NCBI GenBank assembly: GCA_017511265.1
Contig: JAFWKV010000038.1
Location: 1-53,555 of the forward strand
DNA length: 53,555 bases
From: Clostridia bacterium
GTDB taxonomy: Bacteria > Bacillota > Clostridia > TANB77 > CAG-508
Reading direction: 5' to 3'
Shown here: in pieces, positions 1-11,100 of the stretch
Layout: every line of letters starts with the position of its first letter
Position numbering within the stretch: the stretch's first letter is position 1
Notes under the pieces: model-generated
The model's database searches: none
What the model saw: only the letters and a program-made list of their open reading frames with translations
Told to the model about the DNA's origin: nothing
Made by a program: the position numbers and the translations under genes

Positions 1-183
1 ACGGGATAAAAAAACATCACCCTATCCATTGGTTATATTTATTAAAAAATGTAGACCGCGTAGGCGTAGCGGCTGGAGCTTTCCTTTCATTAATGTAAAT
101 TTTAATGAAAGAAAGCGACAACAAGGTCGTAATGTTTAATAAATATAACCAATGGATAGGGTAATGTTTTTTTGCCCCGTCCC
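1..183. repeat. Family A long hairpin repeat (left copy, cut by window edge)
   Basis: A long imperfect inverted repeat. The left arm, starting about base 22 (CCTATCCATTGGTTATATTT), pairs with the right arm ending about base 161. Inside is a conserved asymmetric core (about 47-140) with GACC/GGTC and GCTTTC/GAAAGC pairings and an inner hairpin around 87-115. The outer part carries a GGGAC...GTCCC palindrome cut by the window start. It lies immediately downstream of the polC stop codon and may end that transcript. A nearly identical copy in the same orientation lies at about 52376-52563; a diverged copy with different arms lies at 43411-43667. No open reading frame of interest is inside. Confidence 0.8.
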
Positions 184-194
184 AAAAAACAGCA

Positions 195-3100
195 TCATCC
201 AAACAAGCTTATTTGATTACTTTCTGGAATTCCATCTAGACAGCCAAACTTTCTAAGTAAATCCACAACAGAATTACCAATTTTTGCTCTAATTCTTAAG
301 TCATCTACAGACATTATTTTTTCTTCTCTGGCAGCCTTGTAAATTCCTTCTGCTGCAATTCCACCTAATCCTGGAATACTTTTCAAAGGAGGTCTAATTC
401 CATCTTCTTCAACAATAAAATTCTTGTTATGTGATTTATATAGGTCAATTGGTAAGAATTTTATTCCTCTTTCATACATTTCTAAAACAAGTTCTAATAT
501 TGGATACATTGTTTTATCTTTTTGTGTTGCATTATTCCCCATTAAATCAATTTCCTTCATTTTATTTTTTACTTTTTCTTTTCCAAAAATCATACATTCA
601 CTGTCAAAGTCATCAGCTCCTCTTATTGAAAAGAATGCTGCATAATATGCCATTGGTTTGTGAACCTTATACCATGCTATTCTGAACGCATTTGTTACAT
701 AAGCTGCAGCATGGGCTTTTGGGAACATGTACTTAATTTTTTCGCATGATTCAATATACCAATCGGGTACATTGTGTTCTTGCATTAGTGCTTTGTATTC
801 AGCCCATTTTTCTGGGTCTTTTAGTGCCTTCCCTTTACGTACTGTTTCCATTATTTTAAATGAAGCATCTTTTGGAACACCTTTGTGTATTAAGTAAATC
901 ATAATATCATCTCTACAACATATTGCTTCTGTAAGTGTTACTACTCCGTCTTTTATTAATTCTTGTGCATTATTAAGCCATACATCTGTACCATGTGATA
1001 AACCTGAAATACGTATCAATTCATCAAATGTGGTTGGTTTTGTGTCTACTAACATTCCTCTTACAAATTTTGTTCCAAATTCTGGCACGCCAAAGCTTCC
1101 AACTTCTGAATTAATTTGTTCTGGTGTAACTCCTAATGCTTTTGTTGAACTAAATATTGACATTGTTTCTTTATCATCTAATGGAACTGTTGTAGGATCC
1201 ATTCCTGTAATGTCGTAAAGCATTCTTATAACTGTTGGATCATCGTGTCCTAGTATGTCAAGCTTTAATAAGTTTTGGTCTATTGAGTGATAATCAAAAT
1301 GTGTTGTTATAATGTCTGAATTTGGGTCATCTGCTGGATGCTGTACTGGACAAAATTCGAATATTTCTCTTCCTTTGGGTACAACTATAATTCCCCCTGG
1401 ATGTTGCCCTGTTGTCCTTTTTACACCTGTGCACCCTTTTGCTTGTCTTGCTATTTCCGCTTTGCTTATTGGTATATTTCTATCTTCATAATATCCTTTT
1501 ACATATCCAAATGCTGTTTTATCAGCAATTGTGCCTATTGTTCCTGCTTTAAATGTTGTTCCTTTACCAAAAATTACTTCAGTATATCTATGTGCTTTTG
1601 CTTGATACTCTCCTGAAAAGTTTAAGTCGATGTCTGGTTCTTTGTCTCCATTAAAGCCAAGGAATGTTTCAAATGGTATGTCCATTCCATCTTTTTCTAA
1701 TTTGTGTCCACATTTTGGACATTCTTTGTCTGGTAAGTCGAATCCATTTCCATATCCATAATCTGTAAAATCTGAATATTTACAGTTTGGACATCTATAG
1801 TGTGCTGGCAAGGCATTTACTTCTGTAATACCTGTCATAAATGCAACTAAAGATGAGCCTACAGAGCCTCTTGACCCTACTATGTAACCATCTTCATTTG
1901 ACTTCCATACTAATTTTTGTGCAATTATGTACATAACTGAGAAACCATTTGATATAATTGAGTCTAATTCTTTGTCTAATCTTTCCTTTACAATTGAAGG
2001 AAGTTCCTCTCCATATAGTTCATGTGCTTTATCATAAGCTATATCTTTTATTGTTTGCTCACACCCTGGTATATGTGGGGGACATTTTTCTGGAGATATT
2101 GGGCTTATTTGCTCACACATATCTGCTATTTTATTTGTGTTTGTTACTACAACTTCATAGGCTTTTTCTTCACCTAGATAACTGAATTCTTCTAACATTT
2201 CGTTTGTTGTTCTTAAATATAATGGTGCTTGATTGTCTGCATCTTTATATCCTTGTCCAGCTTCTAATATACGTCTATATAGTTCATCTTCTGGATCCAT
2301 AAAGTGGACATCACATGTTGCTACAACAGGTTTATTTAATTTTTCCCCAAGTTTTACAATTTTTCTATTTATGTCTTTTAAATATTCCCTATCTGGAACA
2401 CGCTCTTCTCTTACTAGAAATTCATTATTCCCAATTGGCTGAATTTCTAAATAATCATAAAATTTTGCAATTGCTTCAACTTCCTCATCAGACTTTCCTA
2501 AAAGTATTGCTTGATATAATTCTCCTTGTTCACATGCACTTCCTAGTATTAGTCCTTCTGAATATTTTTTTAGCAAACTTTTTAATATACGTGGTCTTTT
2601 ATAAAAATAGTTTAAGTGTGAATATGACACTAACTTATACAAGTTCTTAAGTCCAACGTAATTTTTAGCTAAAATTATAGCATGATATGTTTTTAATTTT
2701 TTAAATTCTTCTTTTTTAGCTTTGTCATCAGAACCGAAGTAAATCTATGTCTTCTATAGTTTTTGCTCCACGTTCTTTTAATATATCCATCATTACATTC
2801 ATTACTTTTACAGTAGTATCAACATCATCTAATGCTCTATGAGCTACTTCTACTTTTATTTTTAGCTTGTCTGCAATTTTACCTAGTTGATATTTTTTTA
2901 AGTCTGGAAATATGTCTCTTGCCATTCCTAAAGTGTCAACATAAGTATAGTCAAAATCATATCCTAATTGTTTTGCATTTTCTTTTAAAAATCCTATATC
3001 AAAATCTGCATTATGGGCAACCAAAACTGAGTCTCCTAAAAATTCTAACAGTTTTGGAAATACTTTGTCTATTGTTTCTGCGTCTTTTACCATATCATCT

Positions 3101-4566
3101 GTTATTTTAGTTACTTCTACTACTCTTTGTGGAATTGGCTTTTCAGGATTTACAAAACATGCAAATTCATCTATAACCTTTCCATCTTTTACTTTCATTA
3201 CACCAATTTCTGTGATTTTTTCTGTTTTTGCTGAAAAGCCTGTTGTTTCTAAGTCTAGTACACAATATGTTGTGTCTATACTCTGTCCCTTACTATTTGT
3301 AACTGATGGCATTTTATCTGGAGCTAAATATGCTTCTACACCATAAATTACTTTCATATTTTTATTGTCTCTTCCAAGTAATTTATGGGCTTCAGGGAAT
3401 GCTTGTACTACACCATGGTCTGTTATTGCAATTGATTTCCATCCCCATTTCATTGCTCTTTTTATTAAATCTGTTGCTGATGTCATTGCATCCATTTGAC
3501 TCATTTTTGTATGCATATGTAGTTCTACTCTTTTTTCTTCTGCTAAGTCTTGCCTTTCTGTTTTCTTTACCCCTGCTGTTTCTATTAATGTATTTGTCAT
3601 TATTGTTAATTCTCCTGCATACGGATCTAATTGTGCATTTCCTACTAATTTTACGCCTTTTGCCTTTTTCATTCTTGATAATATTCTGTCTGCATCTTCA
3701 CTATCTTTTGCAAATATTTTACATGTTATTGTGCTTGAGCCATCATATACATCAAACATTAATAATACTTTTCCACTTCTTAATTCTCTTGATTCTGTGT
3801 TTATTATTTCTCCTGAAATTGCTATTCTGCCTTCATCTGGAGTTAGCTCATTTACCTTTACTATTTTTTCTTTTATATTTATGTTTCTTCCATATATTAA
3901 TGGTGTTTCTTCTTCAATTATTTCTTCTTTTTTGTTATCATCTTTTGATTCTTTTTTGATTTGTTTATTTTGTTCTGCTTCTTCTTTATTTTCAATTTGT
4001 TCAGTTGCCCAATGCTCCATAGTTCTTTCTATAGCTAGTCTTTCTGCTCTTTCTATTTTTTCTTGTGTAGCTTTTAAGTCTTCTTCATTTATGTTTTCTA
4101 TTAATGTTATTTTATATTCTCTTCCATATAAATTTTTTATGACGTTTCCTAATTCTTTATCAAATTTTTTTGCTTTTAAAAAATCTGCTCCTCTAATTGG
4201 AAGAATTGCTTTTAATTCATTGCCATTTATTTCGACTTTGCTTTTTACTAGCATTGATTTTGTAATTGGATATTTTCGTGCCATAAAGCATGTAATGTTA
4301 GTCCATTCGTCTTCAATGTTTTTTATTTTAGTCCCATCTTCATATTTTAATACTATTGTAACTTCTGATAAATTGAATCTTCTTTTTATAAATTTTTCTA
4401 TAAACCATAAGTCTTTTATTTCTATATATTCTGGTGTTTCAAGTGTGATTTCTAATTTATTCTGCTTTTTTATTAAATTTAATTGTATAATTTTTGCATT
4501 TAATATATTGCTTTCTGTTTTATAATCACTAAATACTTCTTTTACTGTTTTTACTGCTAGAGACAT
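195..4566 (-). CDS. polC: DNA polymerase III PolC-type alpha subunit, read through a +1 shift at CGGT
   Basis: Replicative DNA polymerase with proofreading exonuclease; full product about 1456 aa, normal for Firmicutes PolC. The first frame (4566 down to 2728) encodes the OB/N-terminal region, a PHP motif ([11 protein letters not shown]) and the split-in exonuclease (LDLETTGF). It stops just after Leu-Leu-CGG-Phe. The second frame, open before the preceding stop, resumes as Gly-Ser-Asp-Asp-Lys and then the conserved stretch YHAIILAKN, running to the PHP C-terminal part, zinc cysteines (CPNC, CPKCGHK), catalytic [12 protein letters not shown], and a terminal clamp-binding QISLF. No domain is lost at the junction. 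Skipping the C of CGG (2736) rejoins the frames exactly. An essential gene should not be a pseudogene, so I annotate one CDS. The start is ATG at 4566. Confidence 0.93.
2733..2736 (-). other. CGGT quadruplet / +1 frameshift site in polC
   Basis: Minus-strand reading is GAT TTA CTT CGG TTC TGA in frame 0. Reading CGGT as one glycine unit gives L-G-S-D-D-K and joins the two parts of PolC. Frame 0 stops two codons after CGG. It is the only one of the five sites whose fourth base is T. Confidence 0.85.
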
Positions 4567-4628
4567 AACTTTTCCCCCTTAGATAAATGTATTTTATCAC
4601 AAGGTTTTAAATTTTGCAAAACAAAAAA

Positions 4629-5783
4629 TTACAGGTTTTGCCCTGTATTTTTTGCTTTTATATTTTCAATACTTTCTTTTAGATTTTTTATTAGATAATC
4701 CACATCTTCCTTAGTATTTTCATCTCCAAATGTTACTCTAATAGTTCCATTTGCCCACTTTTGGTCTAAACCTATGCTTGTTAATACATGTGATGGATTA
4801 GGTTCTTCCGAATTACATGCAGAACCAGTTGATACGCATATTCCCTTAGCATCTAAGTCATATAAAATTGCATTTCCATCAACATTTTCAAATGAAAAAT
4901 TAGCATTTCCAGCTAACCTATTGTTTCTTGCTCCATTTAATTTGCAATTTGGAATATTTTTTTCTACTTGTTCTATGTAATATTCTCTGAGTTCTTTTAA
5001 ATGGTTTTTATGCTCATTTAAATTGTCTTTTGCAAGTTCAGTAGCTTTGCCTAATCCTATTATTCCTGCAACATTTTCTGTTCCTGCTCTTTTATTTTTT
5101 TCTTGGTGTCCTCCATCAATGTATCTATCAAATTGTATTCCTTGTTTTACATATAATGCTCCAATTCCTTTTGGTCCATTAATTTTATGTCCAGATAAGC
5201 TTAACATGTCTATTCCCATTTGCTCTACATTTATTTCAATATTTCCTACTGCTTGAACACAATCACTATGAAATATTATATTATTAGCTTTTGCAATTTT
5301 GGCTATTTCTTTTATTGGCTCTATTGTACCAATTTCATTATTAGCAAACATTATACTAATTAAAATAGTTTTTTTGTTAATACTTTTTCGTAGTTGTTGT
5401 AAATCTACAATTCCATCACTATCTACATTTAAGTATGTTACTTTAAATCCTTGTTTTTCTAATGTTTTACAGCTTTCTAGCACTGCAGGGTGCTCTATTT
5501 TAGATGTAATTATATGTCTTCCTTTTTCTTTGTTTGCATAAGCAATTCCTTTTATTGCTGTATTATCGCTTTCGCTTCCTGAGCCTGTAAAATATATTTC
5601 TTTTGGATGTGCTCCTATTAAGTTTGCTACTTTTGTTCTTGCTTCTTCTATTGCTTTTTTATTTGTTCTTCCTATGCTATAGGAAGATGATGGATTACCA
5701 TAGCTTTCAGAAAAATATGGTAACATTTCTTGTAATACTTCTTCTTTTACTTTAGTTGTGGCACTATTATCAAAATACAACAT
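4629..5783 (-). CDS. Cysteine desulfurase (NifS/IscS family)
   Basis: PLP enzyme of 384 aa that removes sulfur from cysteine for iron-sulfur cluster or tRNA thiolation pathways. The sequence shows the class V aminotransferase fold start (YFDNSATT), the PLP lysine in SGHKINGPKG (Lys200), and the catalytic cysteine loop STGSACNSEEPNPSH (Cys323) with a long flexible loop typical of group I enzymes. It is downstream of a patatin-like gene and upstream of polC on the same strand. No IscU or MnmA partner is next to it, so which branch it serves cannot be told here. One out-of-frame CGG (TCG GAA) is read normally. Confidence 0.95.
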   Translation of the reverse strand: MLYFDNSATTKVKEEVLQEMLPYFSESYGNPSSSYSIGRTNKKAIEEARTKVANLIGAHPKEIYFTGSGSESDNTAIKGIAYANKEKGRHIITSKIEHPAVLESCKTLEKQGFKVTYLNVDSDGIVDLQQLRKSINKKTILISIMFANNEIGTIEPIKEIAKIAKANNIIFHSDCVQAVGNIEINVEQMGIDMLSLSGHKINGPKGIGALYVKQGIQFDRYIDGGHQEKNKRAGTENVAGIIGLGKATELAKDNLNEHKNHLKELREYYIEQVEKNIPNCKLNGARNNRLAGNANFSFENVDGNAILYDLDAKGICVSTGSACNSEEPNPSHVLTSIGLDQKWANGTIRVTFGDENTKEDVDYLIKNLKESIENIKAKNTGQNL

Positions 5784-5860
5784 ATAAATCTCTCCTCTTT
5801 TTTATTATATTGTATTCTTCTTTTGATAAATTTGAGACTATATTTATTTTTCGAACTTAT

Positions 5861-6715
5861 TTAATTTTCTATTTGCAATTTTTTTATTTTTTCTAGGTTA
5901 TTTACTACTGATTCATATCCATATTTAAAACAAGAATCAAGTTTTTCTACATCCAAAAGTCCTGTTTTGTCTGTTGGTACAGTTAGTACATAATCACTAG
6001 ATTGCAAATTATTATCTGATATTTTATTTCCCATAGCATCTATAGTTCTCATTATAATGTCCATAGCATTGCTTTGTTCATTAACTTCATCTGCTGCAAA
6101 GTTAACTGCCATAACTTTTGTTGCGCCTTTTTTTCTAACCTCTTCAACTGGAACATTATCTAAAATTCCTCCATCCAGAAACATATGATTTTTATATTTA
6201 ACAGGGTTAAATACTCCTGGGAAACAACTTGTTGCTCTAATTGCTTTTCCTATATTTATATCTGTTATATAGTAGGTATTTTTTTCTTTTGATATACTAT
6301 TTGTAAATACATATTTATTAACATTTGATATATCCACTGTTGGAATTGCTATTGGCATATTTATGTCTTTTATTATTTTTATTCCTTTTTTATTAGCTAT
6401 TTTATCAAATTCTTTTTCTAGAAGTTCTCCTGAATTTAGCCCCTTTACATTTGAATTTTTGGTCATTTTATATGCTTTAATTCCACTAATTATTGTACTT
6501 CCATTTATTGCTGCAACATCTTTAGCATATCTTTTAAAAAGTTCAAAAATATAATATGGCGAATATCCCATAGCATACAATGCTGCTATAATTCCACCTG
6601 AACTCGTTCCTCCTATTACATCTATTTTTATTTTATTGTCTTCTAATGCTTTTAATACTCCTGCATGTGCAATTCCTCTAATTCCACCACCAGATAAAGC
6701 TAATCCTAATTTCAT
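5861..6715 (-). CDS. Patatin-like phospholipase (RssA/YlbK-type)
   Basis: Cytosolic serine-aspartate acyl hydrolase of 284 aa. Visible motifs are the glycine-rich oxyanion loop LSGGGIRGIAHAGVL at the N-terminus, the nucleophile elbow GGTSSGG (Ser about residue 39) and the catalytic dyad aspartate in FLDGGILDNVP. Length fits the small bacterial patatin group. Substrate is unknown; related proteins deacylate phospholipids. It stands alone between the desulfurase and the secretion locus, with a bidirectional terminator upstream. Confidence 0.9.
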   Translation of the reverse strand: MKLGLALSGGGIRGIAHAGVLKALEDNKIKIDVIGGTSSGGIIAALYAMGYSPYYIFELFKRYAKDVAAINGSTIISGIKAYKMTKNSNVKGLNSGELLEKEFDKIANKKGIKIIKDINMPIAIPTVDISNVNKYVFTNSISKEKNTYYITDINIGKAIRATSCFPGVFNPVKYKNHMFLDGGILDNVPVEEVRKKGATKVMAVNFAADEVNEQSNAMDIIMRTIDAMGNKISDNNLQSSDYVLTVPTDKTGLLDVEKLDSCFKYGYESVVNNLEKIKKLQIEN

Positions 6716-6761
6716 AATTTTTCACCTTAAATATTATTTGCCATATTAGGAAAATATATGC

Positions 6762-6802
6762 AAAAAAATGAGTTATCTATAATAATGATAACTCATTTTT
6801 TG
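6762..6802. terminator. Rho-independent terminator, usable in both directions
   Basis: A perfect stem (AAAATGAGTTATC with GATAACTCATTTT) and a 9-base loop, flanked by A and T runs on both sides. It ends the secretion locus transcript on the minus strand. Confidence 0.8.
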
Positions 6803-6821
6803 ATTTGCGTTGATTTTAATA

Positions 6822-7502
6822 TTAATACCAATACCATTTATCTGATTTTGTACTATTATTAGTTGCACTTTTATTTGTCGTACTAGATTTATTGCTCATA
6901 CTAAGTTTTGAAATTTTATTTGCATTTTCTCTAAATTGGTCTTGTTTTTTCAATTTATCAGTTAGGCTTTCACTTGATGCTCCTATTTCTTTTAAGTATT
7001 TATTTAATTGTGAGCTTAATGTATTGCCAAAATTTCCTAATTGTCTGTGTGTTGTTTCTGCTAAAGCTCTTAAATCTGACAATGCTTGATGAATCTCTGG
7101 ACTGTTTGTTGATTTAACTGTGCTAGCCATTTTTTGCAAAATATCTTCAGTTAGATCTGCATTATTTTTAAATTTTGTTAAATTAGATTTAAGGTCTTCT
7201 ACCCATTTTTGTATTTGTGTGGTTGTTAAATTGTCTGTTGCAGCAAGTCCCGTTGCAGCTATGGCACTCGTTGCTCCACTTGTATTTTTTATTGTGCTTG
7301 CTACTGTTTTTTTAGCAGTTTTACTGTTTTGAGCTACTTTTTTTTGATTTGCTTTATTTTTAGCTGTATCTTTTTTTGCTTGTTCTTTTGCTTTTGCTTT
7401 TGCATTATTTTTTTCTAATTGCTTTTGATTTGCTGCATTTTTAGCTGTGTCTTTTTTTGCTTGAGCTTTTGCCTTTGCTTTCGATTTACTTGTAGTTGCC
7501 AT
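6822..7502 (-). CDS. Lys/Ala-rich repeat plus helical protein at the end of the type VII locus
   Basis: Unrecognised protein of 226 aa. Residues 1-60 hold two imperfect copies of a basic unit (AKAKAQAKKDTAKN then ANQK, and AKAKEQAKKDTAKN then ANQK). Residues about 75-200 look like a helical region resembling WXG100/LXG-type helices, and the protein ends in a Ser/Thr/Asn tract and the aromatic tail KWYWY. There is no signal peptide. It follows the WXG100-like gene by about 35 bases, so a role as substrate or partner of the secretion system is a reasonable guess from context only. Confidence 0.7.
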   Translation of the reverse strand: MATTSKSKAKAKAQAKKDTAKNAANQKQLEKNNAKAKAKEQAKKDTAKNKANQKKVAQNSKTAKKTVASTIKNTSGATSAIAATGLAATDNLTTTQIQKWVEDLKSNLTKFKNNADLTEDILQKMASTVKSTNSPEIHQALSDLRALAETTHRQLGNFGNTLSSQLNKYLKEIGASSESLTDKLKKQDQFRENANKISKLSMSNKSSTTNKSATNNSTKSDKWYWY

Positions 7503-7536
7503 TTTTTATTCACTTCCTTACATATTATTTTTAATT

Positions 7537-7827
7537 TTATTTGCTTTTGCTGGCTTTTGTTTGAGTTGTAATAAATTCATCAACATTTTTTACAACTGTT
7601 TTCATCTCTTTTTCTTCACTTTGAAGTATTCTTACAATTTCTTCAATTTGCGCACAAGCGTCTGCACCTATTGGATAATTATCTCTGAAAGTTTTACCTG
7701 TAGAACTTTTTAAGCTTTTTTGTAATGCATCTAAAAGTGTTGGCCATTTTGATAAGTTTTTATTTAGTTCTTCATTAAGTGTTTTTAATTCTTTTAGATT
7801 TTTTTCTGTTAAAGCAACACCTGCCAT
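7537..7827 (-). CDS. WXG100-like small secreted helical-hairpin protein
   Basis: Protein of 96 aa starting at the ATG at 7827, placed 6 bases after a strong GGGAGG ribosome site; an upstream GTG inside that site is not the start. Length and composition fit the WXG100/EsxA family: two helices (about 8-45 and 55-92) separated by a short turn. The turn motif is degenerate (no clear W-x-G; Trp sits in SKWPTL in helix 1). It lies downstream of the EssC and YukD-like genes. Family members are exported as dimers by the EssC motor. The lack of the canonical WXG lowers certainty. Confidence 0.7.
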   Translation of the reverse strand: MAGVALTEKNLKELKTLNEELNKNLSKWPTLLDALQKSLKSSTGKTFRDNYPIGADACAQIEEIVRILQSEEKEMKTVVKNVDEFITTQTKASKSK

Positions 7828-7941
7828 TATTTCCACCTCCCTCTATAATTTTTTCATTTTTTACTTTTAAATCTACAATCTTTATTATGTTTTGGTAAAA
7901 TTTAATTTCAATATACATATAATTTTATAATTTGTCAAGTA

Positions 7942-8193
7942 TTATATTAAAATTAATTCTGTTCCATTTTTAATATCAGTATCTCTTATTGTTGCATTAT
8001 AATCATAATACATTCCTGTATTCTTATTATAAAGTAGAGGTGATTCTTTAGGTGTATAAATATCCATATTTATTTCATTTATTCCTTTTATAATTAGTAG
8101 AATTGCATCTCCTATTTTTCTACTTAAAGGAATTTTAATATCATATTGTTTTTCTATTATTGGAATATATAGTTTTACTAGCACTTTATCCAC
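7942..8193 (-). CDS. YukD/EsaB-like ubiquitin-fold protein
   Basis: Small protein of 83 aa with beta-grasp pattern: strands KVLVKLYIP and YDIKIPLS, a helix KIGDAILLIIKGI, and a terminal strand GTELILI. YukD/EsaB proteins of this size are cytosolic accessory factors of the Firmicutes type VII system. Its GTG start overlaps the stop codon of the EssC gene by one base (TAGTG), so the two are translationally coupled. Confidence 0.75.
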   Translation of the reverse strand: MDKVLVKLYIPIIEKQYDIKIPLSRKIGDAILLIIKGINEINMDIYTPKESPLLYNKNTGMYYDYNATIRDTDIKNGTELILI

Positions 8194-11100
8194 TATTCAT
8201 CACCTTCTTCTTTCATACCTAACAATTTAACTAGTGTAGCATCTCCATCTAATATAATGTATCCAAAGCTTCTTCCACAATCATTTTCTAATCCATCTAT
8301 GTTAAAGTTAGTAGAAATAAGTGATTGATTTTCTACTCCACTTCCTACCCATATTCCACAGTTTTCTTTAATATGTTCACTATACCATGAATCGTAATTA
8401 TAATCATTTAAGAAATTAGGATTTTCAACTATAATAAAAGCTAAATTGTTATTATCATTTTCATCTGCAAATGAAAACAGTGTATTTAAATCTTCATCTT
8501 CAAATATGCCACTAGCTATGATTTTATTTAATCCTATAATTAAACATAGAGTGAATTGTTCTTCATCTCCATTATATGCGTTCTCTATTTTTTCAACAAA
8601 AGAAATTAGTTCTTTTTGTAAACTTCCTTTAACTTTTTCAGGATCAAAAGAAAGGATATTTACATTTTTTATCTTTTTAGCTATATTTATAATATTATTG
8701 GCATATTCAATAGCATCATTCATATTTTTAGAAACAACAATAGTTATACTATTTTGTACAAAATCATAAGTGTATATATTAAGATTTGCTTTAATCATTC
8801 CAATAGGTACTTCTGTAATATCAGTTAGGTATTGTGATAAGTCTTGTATTTTTAGTAACTTAGGTAATGTTGGTATAGATGTTGCAACAATTGGGTTTTT
8901 ACTGTTTGTAGCTTCAATTGCATTTTTAATATGTGTGTTGTATTCAGAATGTTCACATATTTTAGCTGTTTGAAATTCTAAAATATTATCATTTATATTA
9001 ACTAATCCTCTTCCAAATATGTGAATTGGTTTTATTGGTGGTTTTTTATCAAATATACTAATATATTCATCTTCATTATTCAACAGTAGTGCAAATTTTT
9101 CTCCAAAGTTTTGTGCCAATCTGTATCTTAAATCTGTACTAGCTGTTACTGATATAACAAATACTATACCACATTTTGTTCCATCTCTTGTTAATGTAGA
9201 AAACATATCTTCATATCTTTCTTCAGATATTTCATTAAATGACTCATAACTATTTATAACAACAATTAACATTGGCATAATATTGCCTTGTGCAATATAA
9301 AGATTGTAATCACCATTATAATCAGATAGTATTTCTTTTCTATTTTTTAATTCTTTATCAATCATTTCAAAGAATTTTTGTATTTTGTCATCTTCACCAG
9401 CAAATACAGTATCACCAACATGATTACTATTATTGTATATTTTTAAGGCTTCACTTCCAAAGTCTAAAATATATAATTGTACTTGTTCTGTAGTATAATT
9501 TGTTATTAAGTCATAAATCATCGTGCTTAATAATGTCTCTTTTCCACTTTCTGCATTACCATAAATTACAATATTGTCTTTTTTCATAAAGTCTATAGTT
9601 ACTAAATCTTGTCTTTGATTTGAAGGATCATCATATTCTCCTATAACAACATTGATACTATTCTTTTTATTTTTTAAATTGTATTTTTTTCTTAAATCTT
9701 TTATATAAATATCATTTGGTATATTTTCTAACCATAGATTATCTGTTTCAATATTTTCTTCTTGTGCTATTTCATTTATATATTTTACTAGGGTTGTTAA
9801 TTGGTCTTCTTTTGCTTCTGCAACGACTTGTAGATTATCATCAATTCTTTTTATTGGTATGCCTATATCTGAAATAAATTCAATTGATGTATCGATTTTT
9901 TTGTTTGTGGTTTCGGCTGGAATATATGGTGCTCCCGCCCAACCTGATTGTCCAATTGCAAAATATTCTGCAACACCAACTTGCATATAAAATTGACCTG
10001 GATTTTTTAAATATGCTGCATCTGGTTTTCCTATAACATCTGAGCTATCAGCTGTGTCTTGCACTTTTAAACATATTGAAAATTTACTATTACTACGAAT
10101 TTGATCATTTACAATACCTGCTGGTTTTTGGGTAGCTAATATAAGGTGTACTCCTAAACTTCTTCCTATTCTTGAAACACTCATTAATTCATCCATAAAA
10201 TCTTCTTGTTGTTGCTTTAGTTCTGCAAATTCGTCACATATTATAAATAAGTGAGGAATTGGTATGTTTATAACACCATCATGGTACAATTTTTGATATT
10301 TATAAATATCTATTGTACCTTCATTTGTCATATTTCTAGCTTTATTAAATAATACTTGTCTTCTTCTTAATTCACTTTGTATTGATGTAAGAGATCTATG
10401 CAAACCATTAGTATCTATATTTGTAATTGTTCCTACTAAATGTGGTAATTTATAGTCATTTTTTTGAAAAGCCCCAGCTAGTCCTCCACCTTTATAATCT
10501 ATTAATAAAAAGTTTACATCATCCGGATGATAATTTAATGCCAATGATAAAATATATGTAATAATAAATTCACTTTTTCCTGAACCTGTTGATCCTGCTA
10601 TTAATCCATGAGGTCCATGATATTTTTCGTGTGCATCTAAGGAAATTATCATTCCATTGCTATCTATTCCTATAGGTGCTTTTAATGATAAAGTGGCATC
10701 ATGTCTTCTCCATCTGCCTATTATATCTAGTTGTTCTATTTTTCCTACATCATACATTTCTAAAAATGTGAAACTATCTGGTAATGAAGTTACACCATTG
10801 TTTTTTATTCTTATATGAGTATTTGATAAATTTTGCGCAATCTTTTCAAAATATATTGCACTTTGTGGTTCTATCTTAAATTGTGTTTGACTGATATCAC
10901 TTAGTCCACCTTCATATAAAATTCCATTTGCCTTTTTTCTAATATCTATGAATGTTCTACATCTATCTGGTAATTGGAATACATCTTCTGTAATACATAT
11001 CAAGCTCATTCCCTTGTCTGTACTGTTTTTTGAAAATTCATTAATAAATGATATATCTTCAATTTTTTTATAATCATCTGTTATAATTAAGTAATATGGT

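Noticed and set aside
1..183. Open frame inside the family A hairpin repeats (also at 52391-52579)
   Set aside because: Both strands carry similar short frames because of the palindrome; no ribosome site and codons track the stem pairing.
2728..2745. Classical programmed frameshifting by P-site slippage on CTT in polC
   Set aside because: It could help at this one site, but the other four sites have unrelated preceding codons that would not re-pair in the +1 frame.
3306..4525. Long plus-strand open frames opposite polC
   Set aside because: Leu/Phe/Ser-rich shadows of the A-rich minus-strand gene; no ribosome site or motif.
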